Below, piece by piece: positions 36,456 to 45,181 of a DNA stretch of 64,000 bases (within the stretch, counting starts at the first letter, position 1; every line of letters begins with the position of its first letter). Made by a program: the position numbers and the translations under genes. The stretch lies in assembly GCA_913060975.1 (NCBI GenBank), contig CAJXVC010000012.1:1-64000 (forward strand), read 5' to 3'. The DNA is from an uncultured Gammaproteobacteria bacterium (lineage in GTDB: Bacteria > Pseudomonadota > Gammaproteobacteria > Pseudomonadales > Pseudohongiellaceae). Under the pieces are notes generated by a model. The model did not search any database. It was not told the DNA's origin and worked only from the letters and a program-made list of their open reading frames with translations.

Positions 36456-37808
36456 ATGAGTAAAGTAAGTCACACAATTCCTGTCTTATCCGGAGCGCTG
36501 CTTGCACTGGCAGTTAACAGTGCCAACGCTCAGGAAGAGGAAATCACGTACAACAGCCATGTGGCTGATATCATCAATGAGAATTGTGTGGTCTGTCACC
36601 GCGAAGGCGGCATTGGCCCCATGCAATTCGAATCCTATGATCAGGTTCGCCCATGGGCCCCGCTGATTCAGCTAAAAGTGGCTAATCGCGAAATGCCCCC
36701 GTATGCCTATGACCAGCATATCGGTATTCAGGATCTGGAAGGCGACTGGCGTCTGGCACAGGACGAAATCGACACGATTGTCGCCTGGGTAAATCAGGGC
36801 TCACCATTGGGTGATGCTGATATCGTGCCTGAGCAGCCCCAATTTCCAGATCCGAATGACTGGACGTTCGCCTCCATGTTCGGTGCGCCTGACAAGATTA
36901 TTCCTTCTTCACCCTATGACATTCCGGCCAACGGTAATGACTTGTGGAGCAAGGAATTCGTTGACCCACAAATGACCCAGGACCGCTGTATCAAGGCAGT
37001 TCAGGTTAAACCACGTGGCGATGCTCGCGCGGTTGTTCACCACGCCAACTCTGACGTATACCTGCCAGACGCCAATGGCGAATTGCAGCAGTCAGGTCAA
37101 CTGACTGAATACGCCATGGGGAAATGGGGCGAAGTGATGCCGGAAGGCGTATGCCGCACATTGCCAGCTGGCGCCATGGTTCGTTGGGACATTCACATGT
37201 TCCCAGGCGGCGTAGGCGCAACTGCTGAAGGCGGCATGATCAAGGACAACGTTGTTGAGATCGGACTGTGGTTCCACGACGAAGGTTTCGCTGAGCAAGA
37301 AGGTATTTACGAGCAAGACTTGCGTCTCTATACCCTGCGTGAAGGTTATGAGAATGGTGAGTTGATCGTACCTCCTCATGGTTACGCCATGACTCAGGGC
37401 TTTCACAGCTTCGACCATCCGGTGCGTATCGACAGCTTCCAGCCCCACGGCCACTTGCGTATGAATGCCGCGTCGTTGGAGATTTTCGACCCGAAGACCG
37501 GCCGCACAACGCCTGTGAGCCAGATCTCCAACTGGAGCGCCACATGGCACCACAGCCACATCTACGATGAAGATGTCGCTCCATTATTGGCACCGGGTCA
37601 GGTTCTGGTAATCAAGCAGTGGTATGACAACACGGCTGACAACCCGAACAACCCTGATCCCGATCAGTGGGTATACGGTGGTAGCCGAACCGGTGACGAA
37701 ATGTCCCACGCGTGGATCGCGGTGACTCACCTCGACCAGGAAGGCTATGAAAAGCTGCTGGCCGAGCGTGAAGAACGCGAGCAACGCACACTGGCTGGTA
37801 GCGACTAG
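36456..37808 (+). CDS. Exported cytochrome c / PHM-like copper protein, tandem copy 2
   Basis: A 450-residue protein, gap-free with copy 1 from residue 28 onward and nearly identical to it. All heme residues (C44, C47, H48, M80) and copper ligands (H195-H196, H247, H331/H333, M416) are the same. The signal peptide differs ('IPVLSGALLALAVNSANAQ'), and synonymous differences are scattered in the first and last thirds. The stretch 37013-37305 is almost identical in DNA to 35419-35711 of copy 1, which suggests gene conversion. A GGGAGAAG site precedes the ATG and a terminator follows. Differences such as 'EQAGIY'/'EQEGIY' are conservative, so the same substrate is likely. Confidence 0.87.
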   Translation: MSKVSHTIPVLSGALLALAVNSANAQEEEITYNSHVADIINENCVVCHREGGIGPMQFESYDQVRPWAPLIQLKVANREMPPYAYDQHIGIQDLEGDWRLAQDEIDTIVAWVNQGSPLGDADIVPEQPQFPDPNDWTFASMFGAPDKIIPSSPYDIPANGNDLWSKEFVDPQMTQDRCIKAVQVKPRGDARAVVHHANSDVYLPDANGELQQSGQLTEYAMGKWGEVMPEGVCRTLPAGAMVRWDIHMFPGGVGATAEGGMIKDNVVEIGLWFHDEGFAEQEGIYEQDLRLYTLREGYENGELIVPPHGYAMTQGFHSFDHPVRIDSFQPHGHLRMNAASLEIFDPKTGRTTPVSQISNWSATWHHSHIYDEDVAPLLAPGQVLVIKQWYDNTADNPNNPDPDQWVYGGSRTGDEMSHAWIAVTHLDQEGYEKLLAEREEREQRTLAGSD

Positions 37809-37840
37809 TACTCGTCAACTCAGCCTGAATCCCAGGTGCA

Positions 37841-37877
37841 GCCGGTTAGTCCTGATTCAGGACTAGCCGGCTTTTTA
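37841..37877 (+). terminator. Intrinsic terminator after tandem copy 2
   Basis: 14-bp stem (GCCGGTTAGTCCTG with one G-T pair), 3-base loop, then T5. Confidence 0.85.
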
Positions 37878-37894
37878 CTTATACCCTCTGATTT

Positions 37895-37965
37895 GGGCCC
37901 TCTTAATTGTGCCCTCTCAATTGTGCCCCTCTCAATTGTGCCCTCTCAATTGTGCCCTCTCCCCC
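37895..37965. repeat. Short direct repeat array, five units of 14-15 bp
   Basis: Unit GTGCCCTCTCAATT in five head-to-tail copies: 37895, 37909, 37923 (one extra C), 37938 and 37952 (last one degenerate). It lies between the terminator of copy 2 and the promoter region of copy 3. The units are too short and close for CRISPR and have no spacers. Confidence 0.85.
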
Positions 37966-38275
37966 GTGAAGTGAATTCCGCAAAGTTGTACCGCTGTCAT
38001 CGATGCAATCGCAACAGGCAATAATTCCGGTCAGAACCCCCGACTCATCGCTTTCCTAACACCATTAGCATGAAAATCATTGACCCCCACAATTAGCAAG
38101 TACTTACTTACTCAAGAACAGTGATAATAACTGGGGGCAGCTAAAAACCCGTCAATCTCACTCTTTTATGCGGCAATGCACTTTAGATGGGCGCTTTTCA
38201 GGAGTACACTTTTAAGCTGCTACACCAAATTTTCCGTTTGTCGATCCAAATACATAATGAATAAAGGAGAGCAAA

Positions 38276-39613
38276 ATGAAACTAGCAAAACTCGGCCTGG
38301 CCGGTATTGCGTTGGTCGGCGCCCAACAAGGGCTGGCACAAGAAGCCGACGAACTGGCCTATCACGGTGAAATAGGCCGGATTCTCAATGAGAATTGCGT
38401 GGTCTGCCATCAGGAAGGTGGAATCGGGCCCATGGCATTCCAATCCTACGAACAGGTACGTCCCTGGGCGCCTTTGATTCAGATGAAGGTCCGCAACAAG
38501 GAAATGCCTCCCTACGCCTATGACGAACATATCGGGGTTCAGGATCTGGTTGGTGACTGGCGCCTGAGCCAGGATGAGATCGACAAGATTGTCGCCTGGG
38601 TTGATAGCGGTTCGCCAATGGGTGACCTGGAAAACGCTGTGGCTGCGCCCGAGCTACGCGACCCTAGCGAGTGGAATTTTGCCGCTGAGTTGGGCCAGCC
38701 TGACTTGATCGTACCTTCCTCCTCATACGATATTCCAGCCAGTGGTAATGACCTGTGGAGCAACGAATTTGTTGATCCACAAATGACCGCCTCACGATGC
38801 ATCAAGGCAGTTCAGGTTAAACCACGCGGCGACGCAGCGGCTGTTGTCCACCATGCCAATTCCAGCGTGTGGATGGAGAACGAAGCGACCGGCGAGTTGG
38901 AACGCTATGGCATGCTGACTGAATACGCGATGGGTAAATGGGGCGAAATGGTCCCTGATGGTGTTTGCCGCACGCTGCCCGCCGGCGCCCAGGTCCAGTG
39001 GAGCATTCACATGTTCCCAGGGGGTGTTGGCGCCACTGCTCCAGGCACCATGATCGAAGACAACGTGGTTGAAATTGGCCTGTGGTTCCACGACGAGGAA
39101 TACACTGAAGCCAACGACGTCTATGAGCAGGATCTGGCTTTGTATCGCATTAGCCAACAGGGCGACCTTATTATTCCGCCCAATGGCTATCAAATGACGC
39201 AGGGTTTCCACACTTTTGATCACCCTGTGCGTATTGACAGCTTTCAACCCCACGGTCACTTGCGCATGAATGCAGCGTCTCTGGAAATCTTCTACCCGGA
39301 AACTGGTCGCACAGTCCCGGTGAGCCAGATCTCCAATTGGAGCGCTACCTGGCACCACAGCCACATTTATGAGCCTGACGAAGCACCACTGGTACCAGCC
39401 GGTGCAGTACTGGTAATGAAGCAGTGGTACGACAACACGTCTGCTAACCCTAACAATCCTGATCCGGATCAGTGGGTAGTCGGCGGCAGCCGAACTGGCG
39501 ATGAGATGACCCACGCCTGGCTAGCCATTACTCACCTTGATGAGGAAGGCTATGAAGAGTTGGTCGCCGAGCGTGAAGCTCGCGCACAACGCTCTCTGGC
39601 TGGTAGCGACTAG
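38276..39613 (+). CDS. Exported cytochrome c / PHM-like copper protein, tandem copy 3
   Basis: A 445-residue protein, the most divergent of the three tandem copies. The signal peptide is short ('LGLAGIALVGAQQGLAQ'). Heme motif C41-C44-H45 with Met77. Copper ligands H192-H193, H245 ('SIHMFP'), H326/H328 ('QPHGHLRM') and M411 ('GDEMTHAW'). It differs from copies 1 and 2 around residues 115-150 and 195-215, which may shape a different substrate pocket. AAGGAGAG precedes the ATG. The upstream region (37880-38275) holds the 14-bp repeat array and separates it from copy 2, so it probably has its own promoter. Confidence 0.87.
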   Translation: MKLAKLGLAGIALVGAQQGLAQEADELAYHGEIGRILNENCVVCHQEGGIGPMAFQSYEQVRPWAPLIQMKVRNKEMPPYAYDEHIGVQDLVGDWRLSQDEIDKIVAWVDSGSPMGDLENAVAAPELRDPSEWNFAAELGQPDLIVPSSSYDIPASGNDLWSNEFVDPQMTASRCIKAVQVKPRGDAAAVVHHANSSVWMENEATGELERYGMLTEYAMGKWGEMVPDGVCRTLPAGAQVQWSIHMFPGGVGATAPGTMIEDNVVEIGLWFHDEEYTEANDVYEQDLALYRISQQGDLIIPPNGYQMTQGFHTFDHPVRIDSFQPHGHLRMNAASLEIFYPETGRTVPVSQISNWSATWHHSHIYEPDEAPLVPAGAVLVMKQWYDNTSANPNNPDPDQWVVGGSRTGDEMTHAWLAITHLDEEGYEELVAEREARAQRSLAGSD

Positions 39614-39642
39614 ACTTTCAGTCGTTACACACGTAGCAAAAC

Positions 39643-39676
39643 AAAAGCCCGGCCGAGTAATCAGCCGGGCTTTTTT
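39643..39676 (+). terminator. Intrinsic terminator after tandem copy 3
   Basis: AAAAGCCCGGC stem with its complement, 10-base loop, and T6. Confidence 0.85.
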
Positions 39677-39850
39677 GTGGTAACTGCAAAGTCTTATGCA
39701 TCGCTACAAGCGAACCCTGTTCAGGCGCTACTACAATCGGCTGCACGAAACGCGAGATGGATTAGCCTGTGTGTCGGCCCTGTGAAAATGATTGCCTGAT
39801 CCAAGCAGATTTGCGGTAAACTGATTTCATTACAATGCCCGCAGGAGAGC

Positions 39851-40813
39851 ATGATGGATCCGAACCAGTTGATTGTCCCCGGCATACTACTTGTTCTAAT
39901 AATTGGCGTGCTCAAGTCGGGCATCAAGTTTGTTCCGCAGAATCGCGCCTATCTGGTAGAGCGGTTTGGCAAGTTTCATTCTACGAAAGAAGCCGGCCTC
40001 AACTTCATCATCCCCTTTATCGACCGTGTCGCTGCCGATAGATCACTGAAAGAGCAAGCAGTCGACATTCCCAGTCAGGGCGGCATTACCAAAGACAATA
40101 TCTCCCTCACTGTCGACGGCGTCCTTTACTTCCGTGTACTTGACCCATACAAAGCGACCTATGGGGTTGATGACTATATCTTCGCCGTTACGCAACTGGC
40201 GCAAACGACCATGCGTTCCGAGTTGGGCAAGATGGAGTTGGACAAGACTTTTGAAGAGCGTGATCAACTCAATGCCAACATCGTCAACTCCATCAATCAG
40301 GCTTCGCAACCCTGGGGTATTCAGGTCATGCGTTACGAGATCAAAGATATCGTTCCGCCCGCCTCGATTATGGACGCAATGGAAGCCCAGATGAAAGCCG
40401 AGCGTGTAAAACGCGCACAGATCCTCGAGTCCGAAGGTGATCGACAAGCAGCAATCAATGTGGCTGAAGGGCAAAAGCAAGCCGTCGTACTGGCCGCCGA
40501 GGCAGATAAATCCGAGGCCGTGCTACGCGCCGAAGGTGAAGCCAAGGCCATCATCGCCGTAGCCGAGGCACAGGCCGAAGCACTGCGTACTGTGGGTGAA
40601 GCTGCTAACACTGAGCATGGGCAGAAAGCTATTCAACTGGATCTGGCTACCAAGGCGATTGAAGCCAAACAGGCCATCGCGCGCGAGTCATCGATCGTAC
40701 TGCTTCCGGATAACGGCACAGATGCAGCCAGCCTTGTGGCCCAAGGCATGGCGATCATCAATAAAATGAACAAAAACATCGAAACCCCGGCAGGCAGTTC
40801 AGCCGCCGATTAG
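39851..40813 (+). CDS. qmcA: SPFH/band 7 protein, QmcA/paraslipin family
   Basis: A 320-residue membrane-anchored stomatin-type protein. One N-terminal membrane segment ('LIVPGILLVLIIGVL') is followed by the SPFH domain (residues about 25-190: 'RAYLVERFGKFHSTKEAGLNF', 'QAVDIPSQGGITKDN', 'ELGKMELDKTFEERDQLN'). A long Ala/Glu/Lys-rich coiled coil (about 195-270, with repeated 'AEGEAKAIIAVAEAQAEALR') leads to the C-terminal tail. Such proteins oligomerise in membrane microdomains and partner NfeD-type proteins. The next gene, 5 bases after the stop, is exactly such a partner. GGAGAG precedes the ATG pair at 39851/39854. Confidence 0.93.
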   Translation: MMDPNQLIVPGILLVLIIGVLKSGIKFVPQNRAYLVERFGKFHSTKEAGLNFIIPFIDRVAADRSLKEQAVDIPSQGGITKDNISLTVDGVLYFRVLDPYKATYGVDDYIFAVTQLAQTTMRSELGKMELDKTFEERDQLNANIVNSINQASQPWGIQVMRYEIKDIVPPASIMDAMEAQMKAERVKRAQILESEGDRQAAINVAEGQKQAVVLAAEADKSEAVLRAEGEAKAIIAVAEAQAEALRTVGEAANTEHGQKAIQLDLATKAIEAKQAIARESSIVLLPDNGTDAASLVAQGMAIINKMNKNIETPAGSSAAD

Positions 40814-40818
40814 TCATT

Positions 40819-41271
40819 TTGGAATGGGTAATTAGTAATATGGCGACGCTATTGATATTTCTTGGCCTTGGGCTACTGGCAATAGAAGTTGCCGTCCTTG
40901 GCTTCTCCGTCATGATCCTTTTCTTTATCGGCCTGGGTTGTTTGGCTACTGGGTTATTGATGCTCACCGGTTTAATCCCGGCTTCGCTAGCCGGCGCGCT
41001 GCTCGGCACAGGCATACTCTCCTTGCTTGCCGCCGTGGGCCTCTGGAAGCCTTTAAAGCGCATGCAGGACAGCACACAGAAGAAAGCCGTTACATCCGAC
41101 CTGATCGGTTACGAATTCAATTTGGACTCTGCTATCTCCGCTGACCAGCCCGGTGAAGTGCAGTTCTCGGGAATTGCCTGGCAAGTCGTCACTGACACGC
41201 AACTTGATGCCGGTAGCCGCGTTAAGGTTATCGCTACCGACGTAGGCAAGTTAACGGTCGCCCCCGCTTAA
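40819..41271 (+). CDS. NfeD-like membrane protein (YbbK type)
   Basis: A 150-residue protein: two or three N-terminal membrane segments ('TLLIFLGLGLLAIEVAVLGFS', 'GLGCLATGLLMLTGLI', then 'SLLAAVGLWK') and a C-terminal OB-fold domain ('VQFSGIAWQVVTDTQLDAG', 'VKVIATDVGKLTVAPA'). It is the usual operon partner of QmcA. The best N-terminus by comparison (MEW...) needs a TTG start at 40819, five bases past the qmcA stop; an ATG at 40840 would remove seven residues. Translational coupling to qmcA is likely. Confidence 0.88.
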   Translation: MEWVISNMATLLIFLGLGLLAIEVAVLGFSVMILFFIGLGCLATGLLMLTGLIPASLAGALLGTGILSLLAAVGLWKPLKRMQDSTQKKAVTSDLIGYEFNLDSAISADQPGEVQFSGIAWQVVTDTQLDAGSRVKVIATDVGKLTVAPA

Positions 41272-41650
41272 CGTTGTTCTTTGCTTACCGGTGAGTTGAC
41301 GAGCTGACATTCTGGCCAAATACTTCGCAGCTATAAATTCACGCTACTAAACTCGTGTCCACAATCTTGCGCCCATAAACTTGCCCCCATAAAATTGCGT
41401 TCATAAAAAAAGGTGCGACCAATCCCTTGGTCGCACCCCACATAAAATGTAAAAATATCCTAAAAAATAACTGTTCCGTTAGAGACCTTTCCCGCCAGCC
41501 TGAGTCAATCTATACCACCGTGAAATGACAGCGATTGGTATATGTAGTGTATTTGGCCAGAACAAGACATTTCAGTTTAATGCTCACAGATTTATAGTCT
41601 GTGCTTTTAAAGCTCCTGGATAAGGGCACTTGACGTTGAAGCGCCAGGTT
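41272..41650. other. Intergenic region with a minus-strand terminator
   Basis: About 380 bases between the NfeD-like gene and the convergent CsbD gene. It holds short CCATAAA-containing imperfect repeats (41370-41407) and a strong hairpin (41412-41437). No gene is supported. Confidence 0.5.
41405..41437 (-). terminator. Strong intrinsic terminator oriented to the minus strand
   Basis: Perfect 11-bp stem (GGTGCGACCAA and its complement) with a 4-base loop. On the minus strand it runs into T7; on the plus strand no T run follows. It lies 214 bases past the end of the CsbD gene, implying a long 3' UTR or a separate small transcript. Confidence 0.75.
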
Positions 41651-41848
41651 TCAAAGAGAGTCGATATAATCGTTGACCTCTTTGCGCGCCTCTTGCTTGT
41701 CCTTGCCATAGCGCTCCTGAACGACTCCCACTAGTCGTTCCGAGTCGCCCGCAATGCGATCAATGTCGTCATCCGTAAGCTTGCCCCAATAGGACTGTAC
41801 GGATCCTTTCATCTGTTTCCATTTGCCTGCAAAAATATCAGCGTTCAT
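41651..41848 (-). CDS. CsbD family stress protein
   Basis: A 65-residue hydrophilic protein with the CsbD-like pattern: 'IFAGKWKQMKGSVQSYWGKL' followed by 'DDDIDRIAGDSERLVGVVQERYG' (landmark region at residues 26-48) and a Lys/Glu-rich tail. CsbD-like proteins are small, abundant general-stress proteins (sigma-B regulated in Bacillus, YjbJ in E. coli) of unclear biochemical role. The start has CGGAG about 7 bases upstream. It lies in a small cluster of stress genes (EF-hand protein, stress-protein-like gene, superoxide dismutase), all on the minus strand. Confidence 0.92.
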   Translation of the reverse strand: MNADIFAGKWKQMKGSVQSYWGKLTDDDIDRIAGDSERLVGVVQERYGKDKQEARKEVNDYIDSL

Positions 41849-41965
41849 ACGTCACTCCGATCAAGAATTTATTCATACACCCGGCTGGTTAGGTAGCCGA
41901 AGAACAACCCGGCGGCTGTGCAGATGCACAGCCGCGCGAGGTATAGTCTTGTGTAATCACACAAA

Positions 41966-42295
41966 TTACTGGATCGCACCTACAGTATTGGTGCTTTCCA
42001 TGTCATCCATGGCATCCACGATCTTCTGATACTGCTCTTCGCCAATAGGCTCAGCATTCGCAACATCTTCTTCCGTGAATTCTACTTCAGGCAATGCCTG
42101 CTTCACGTCCGCAGCTGTTACAGATGCACTGGCACCTTGCAATTGCAAAGTTGGCAGAGCTGTAGTCAGTTCCTGAGTATTCAGTTCGCCATTGCTGTCA
42201 GTATCAGCTTCAGTAAATGAAGGATGATCACCGGCTACGGCAAAACCAGAAGCGGCAAGTAGAGTTGTTGATGCAATCAGTAGTAACTTTTTCAT
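41966..42295 (-). CDS. Secreted EF-hand protein
   Basis: A 109-residue protein. The ATG at 42295, with GAGGA 7 bases upstream, gives a signal peptide (MKKLLLIASTTLLAASGFAVAG). The mature part has one canonical EF-hand calcium loop, 'DTDSNGELNTQE' (residues about 32-43), and a second, partial helix pair rich in acidic residues. It probably binds calcium in the periplasm. The frame extends upstream to 42343, but without a signal peptide or ribosome-binding site. Confidence 0.85.
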   Translation of the reverse strand: MKKLLLIASTTLLAASGFAVAGDHPSFTEADTDSNGELNTQELTTALPTLQLQGASASVTAADVKQALPEVEFTEEDVANAEPIGEEQYQKIVDAMDDMESTNTVGAIQ

Positions 42296-42621
42296 CGTAG
42301 TTTCCTCGCTTGATCCAAAAGTTGAGTTCAACGCACTTTCCATTGTGCGTAGTTATAACAGAGCAAAGCCTGTGCCAATTTATAATACGCATACATATCA
42401 ATGGCTTACGAAAACTGACCAAGACAACAACAAACGCAAGTGTCGTGTCAGGGAGACAGCTATAAATCAGTTGTGGCAACTGACTGATTTGCTTCGATTT
42501 AGGTGTGGGGTATTCCCTACACGTCGACAAAAAGCCCCGATCACCCAGGCCCAGCAAGCAGTCAATCATGGGCTGTTTGCAAGCAAGATGTGGAAACACG
42601 ACATTGAATCAACCATGTAGA
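42296..42621. other. Intergenic region
   Basis: About 325 bases between two minus-strand genes. It is AT-rich near 42375-42400 and presumably carries the EF-hand gene promoter. No repeat or gene is supported. Confidence 0.45.
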
Positions 42622-43209
42622 TCAATCCGCAGTAGCAAACCCTTTCTCTGCAGTGGAGCCATCGAGAACAACAATCTTGCTGCCAAAGGCATTGAACCTG
42701 GCGAAAGAATCCAGCGCCCTGCGCTCCTGCTGTGCATTGTTAGTACGCACAAATAGCAAGATGTGACCGGCTTCGACTTGTTCTTCCAGATAGTCAGCTT
42801 CACTCTTGCTGATTACCCAGCCCAACACAGCACCGATGCCACCACCAAAGGCAACTGTTGCAGCACTTACCAAAAGCGGACCGCCCAGTAATGCCGCAGA
42901 AGCGACCACCCCGCTGCCGACAGTTGCTGCGCCGATAAACGACAACGAGCCAAGAAATGCATTGGTACTGTTCTCCGTAGATTCCTTGCCGACAAAAGCG
43001 ACATCCGGTTCGTTCGTACCGTGTTCATTCACTTGCTCATAAAGATGAGTGAGCTTCGCCTGCACAGTCTGCTGATTTGCCAACAACCCGATAGTTTCAT
43101 TATTGAATCCATTCGACTTCAAGTCGTTTACGCAAGCTTCAACACTCTCCGCGTCAAAGAATATTCCCACTGCTTCATGTATTGGGAACCGTGAATTTTC
43201 GATTTCCAT
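42622..43209 (-). CDS. General stress protein 17M-like membrane protein
   Basis: A 195-residue protein. The ATG at 43209 has a near-perfect AGGAGGTGG site; the frame stays open further upstream but only by chance over sodC. The N-terminal domain (residues about 10-50: 'EAVGIFFDAESVEACVNDLKS' then 'GFNNETIGLLAN') resembles the alpha/beta domain of general stress protein 17M/YflT-type proteins. The middle is Gly/Ala-rich and hydrophobic ('AATVGSGVVASAALLGGPLL'), likely membrane-inserted glycine-zipper helices. The C-terminus ('EEQVEAGHILLFVRTNN') is another small alpha/beta segment. The role is unknown; its neighbours suggest envelope or oxidative stress. Confidence 0.82.
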   Translation of the reverse strand: MEIENSRFPIHEAVGIFFDAESVEACVNDLKSNGFNNETIGLLANQQTVQAKLTHLYEQVNEHGTNEPDVAFVGKESTENSTNAFLGSLSFIGAATVGSGVVASAALLGGPLLVSAATVAFGGGIGAVLGWVISKSEADYLEEQVEAGHILLFVRTNNAQQERRALDSFARFNAFGSKIVVLDGSTAEKGFATAD

Positions 43210-43354
43210 AGTCCACCTCCTGTTAACCGTACTGCTAACTGCCTGTTTGCCAGGTATCGCCTTTCGAGTCCTGGAGCACTCGTAGTGCCAAGCGGTAGCG
43301 CCAACAGGCACACCGACGCTACCTCTTCTCGTTCTCGGGAAAAACGCGCTGGCG

Positions 43355-43951
43355 CTATAACTGGGCGATTTCGCTATCCGCGGCTTCATATTCAATGACA
43401 CCACAGGCGACTCTCGGTCCAGCATCACCACCTGGCTGCGTAACAAAATCATCCGACTCAGCATGAATGACAACCGCTTTGCCAACGATGGAGTTGGGGC
43501 CGTCCAGAGCAATCACGCTGTCTGCATGTCTGGACTTCGCAACGCCCTGCTCACTTCGCAGCACATTACCAAGATCGCCAACATGGCGTTGTTGAGGGCC
43601 ATCACTCGGCGCACCGTGATCATGGCCTTCGGGCGCAAAGTGCCCGCCAGCCGAGCTTGCGTCCGCTGCACTGCAATCGCCATTTTCATGAATGTGCACT
43701 GCATGAACACCGGTGCTTAGCCCAGTGGCGCTGATTGTGACGACAACATCACTCCCTTGAGACGTAAACTCGACTTCGCCTGCGGCGTTACTATTTGAGG
43801 TCGCAGTAAGCGTCGCTACAGCAACGTTTTGTGTTTCAGATTGACCACGTTCTTGGGCAATATCATCACCGCAGCTGGCCAAGGCTACTGCAGAAGAAAG
43901 CAGTACCAGATTCTTCACATGATTGACTCGCTTCAGGTTTGCAAATTTCAT
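43355..43951 (-). CDS. sodC: Superoxide dismutase [Cu-Zn], lipoprotein
   Basis: A 198-residue periplasmic enzyme converting superoxide to hydrogen peroxide and oxygen. The ATG at 43951 is chosen because GGAGG lies 5 bases before it; in-frame ATGs at 43954 and 43963 overlap or precede that site. The lipobox 'AVALASC' indicates a lipid anchor. Metal-site motifs: 'HAVHIHENGDCS' (copper His pair and Cys), 'GGHFAPEGHDHG' (bridging/zinc His), 'QQRHVGDLGN' and the C-terminal 'GDAGPRVACGVIEYE' (Arg and disulfide Cys). It lies in the stress cluster, but a 145-base gap suggests a separate promoter for the gene downstream. Confidence 0.93.
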   Translation of the reverse strand: MKFANLKRVNHVKNLVLLSSAVALASCGDDIAQERGQSETQNVAVATLTATSNSNAAGEVEFTSQGSDVVVTISATGLSTGVHAVHIHENGDCSAADASSAGGHFAPEGHDHGAPSDGPQQRHVGDLGNVLRSEQGVAKSRHADSVIALDGPNSIVGKAVVIHAESDDFVTQPGGDAGPRVACGVIEYEAADSEIAQL

Positions 43952-44298
43952 CATTACCTCCATGTTCTATGTCGAACTGATAGTCCGCGAAAAATACAGA
44001 GCAATACAGTACGATCGTTCACGTTTGCTAAAGAGAAAGCGAACGGGATTGCTCTATTAATAGAATTTGCAAGAAGCTTGCCATGCCAGAGGCTGCGCGT
44101 TACAGGCGTACTTACCCTGCTGCGATGCATTTTTGTGTTGGGTAATGACAACGATATCGGAACTAAGCAGTGTGACGACTGTCATAGCCTATCGATGTTC
44201 CTGCACTAGTGGCTGAGACTGAGGATCGATGGCGGTCCAGACTGCTGCTGTCTGAACCGCCATGAGATTGAACAGACTATCGTGGTTATACTGAATGA
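43952..44298. other. Intergenic region
   Basis: About 345 bases between the sodC start and the end of the upstream minus-strand gene. It presumably contains the sodC promoter. I see no terminator, repeat or gene. Confidence 0.45.
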
Positions 44299-44913
44299 CT
44301 AGTTGCGCACACCAACTATCGAAGCAGTGAAAGCGTCCGCGCAATCGTCCTCACTGAACTGACCAGTGATCGCAATGATGAAGGAACTGCCATCATCTGC
44401 CATCTGGCCTTGCAGAACCACGTCAGGCCCAACATCGACAAATAGCTCACCGTTGGGACCAATATCAAGGCTAAAGCTGTTATCGAATGGCAGATCTGTT
44501 TCAAACTTGCCACTCAGTCTTAGTTCCTGACGCTGGCGATTGTAAGCCCCAATAGTTAAAGTAGAACCATCAGACACCGCTTCCACAAGCGTGCTGCTCT
44601 GTGTCATTGACGATATGGCTTGCATGGCCATATACCCGAAGAAAGCCGGTGTGCCCGCAACACTGCCAAAATCTGTTGTCGTGCCACAACCAAACATTCC
44701 TGTTTCAAAAATATTCACAGTATAAGTACCGGCATAGGATGGTGCGCCTACTTGTCCCTGTAGTTGCTCGATCAACGCTCTTAGTTCATCGACCTCTGCG
44801 GCCAATGCGGGAAGTCCGCCAGCCTGACTTTTGGGGTTACCCGGCTGGGCATAAGCAGACATACCACCACACAACAGGGTTGTCGTAATCAGTGCGACCA
44901 TTGCTTTCTTCAT
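44299..44913 (-). CDS. Secreted protein of unknown function with coiled-coil N-terminus
   Basis: A 204-residue protein: signal peptide ending 'MSAYAQ', then a short heptad-like helix ('LPALAAEVDELRALIEQLQGQV', landmark region near residues 33-54) that may trimerise the protein. A strand-rich domain follows ('GTYTVNIFETGMFGCGTTTDFG', landmark near 60-81; then 'GKFETDLPFDNSFSLDIGPNG'). Two Cys (one in 'FGCGTT', one in 'DDCADAF') may pair. A GAGGAG site precedes the ATG. I do not recognise the family; the layout is like small beta-barrel or lipocalin-type periplasmic proteins. Confidence 0.75.
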   Translation of the reverse strand: MKKAMVALITTTLLCGGMSAYAQPGNPKSQAGGLPALAAEVDELRALIEQLQGQVGAPSYAGTYTVNIFETGMFGCGTTTDFGSVAGTPAFFGYMAMQAISSMTQSSTLVEAVSDGSTLTIGAYNRQRQELRLSGKFETDLPFDNSFSLDIGPNGELFVDVGPDVVLQGQMADDGSSFIIAITGQFSEDDCADAFTASIVGVRN

Positions 44914-45181
44914 TTCAATCTCCTCAATATTGTCTGATGGAAGGTTCCAACAAGCATCAGCCAGCTAGAATCTAGCCAGTATGATTGAGAGTAAAACTAA
45001 CAATCCTCATGGCGTGACGAATCACCCAAACGGGTGACAGCCGAATAAGAATTGTGAGGCGGGAGTTAATTGGATAGGCCAAGCCATCGCCGATTTCAGT
45101 ACTTCGCCGCCGGACTGGAAATGCGTTAGCTATCCAGCCGGGCACCTGCATTTAATTGCAAATCGTCTTCACGCAAACCAA

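Noticed and set aside
37895-37965. Possible CRISPR array
   Set aside because: Units are 14-15 bases and directly abutting, with no spacers. No cas gene is present.
43210-43512. N-terminal extension of the stress-protein-like gene over sodC
   Set aside because: The start at 43209 has a near-perfect ribosome-binding site, and the extension overlaps coding sequence of superoxide dismutase.
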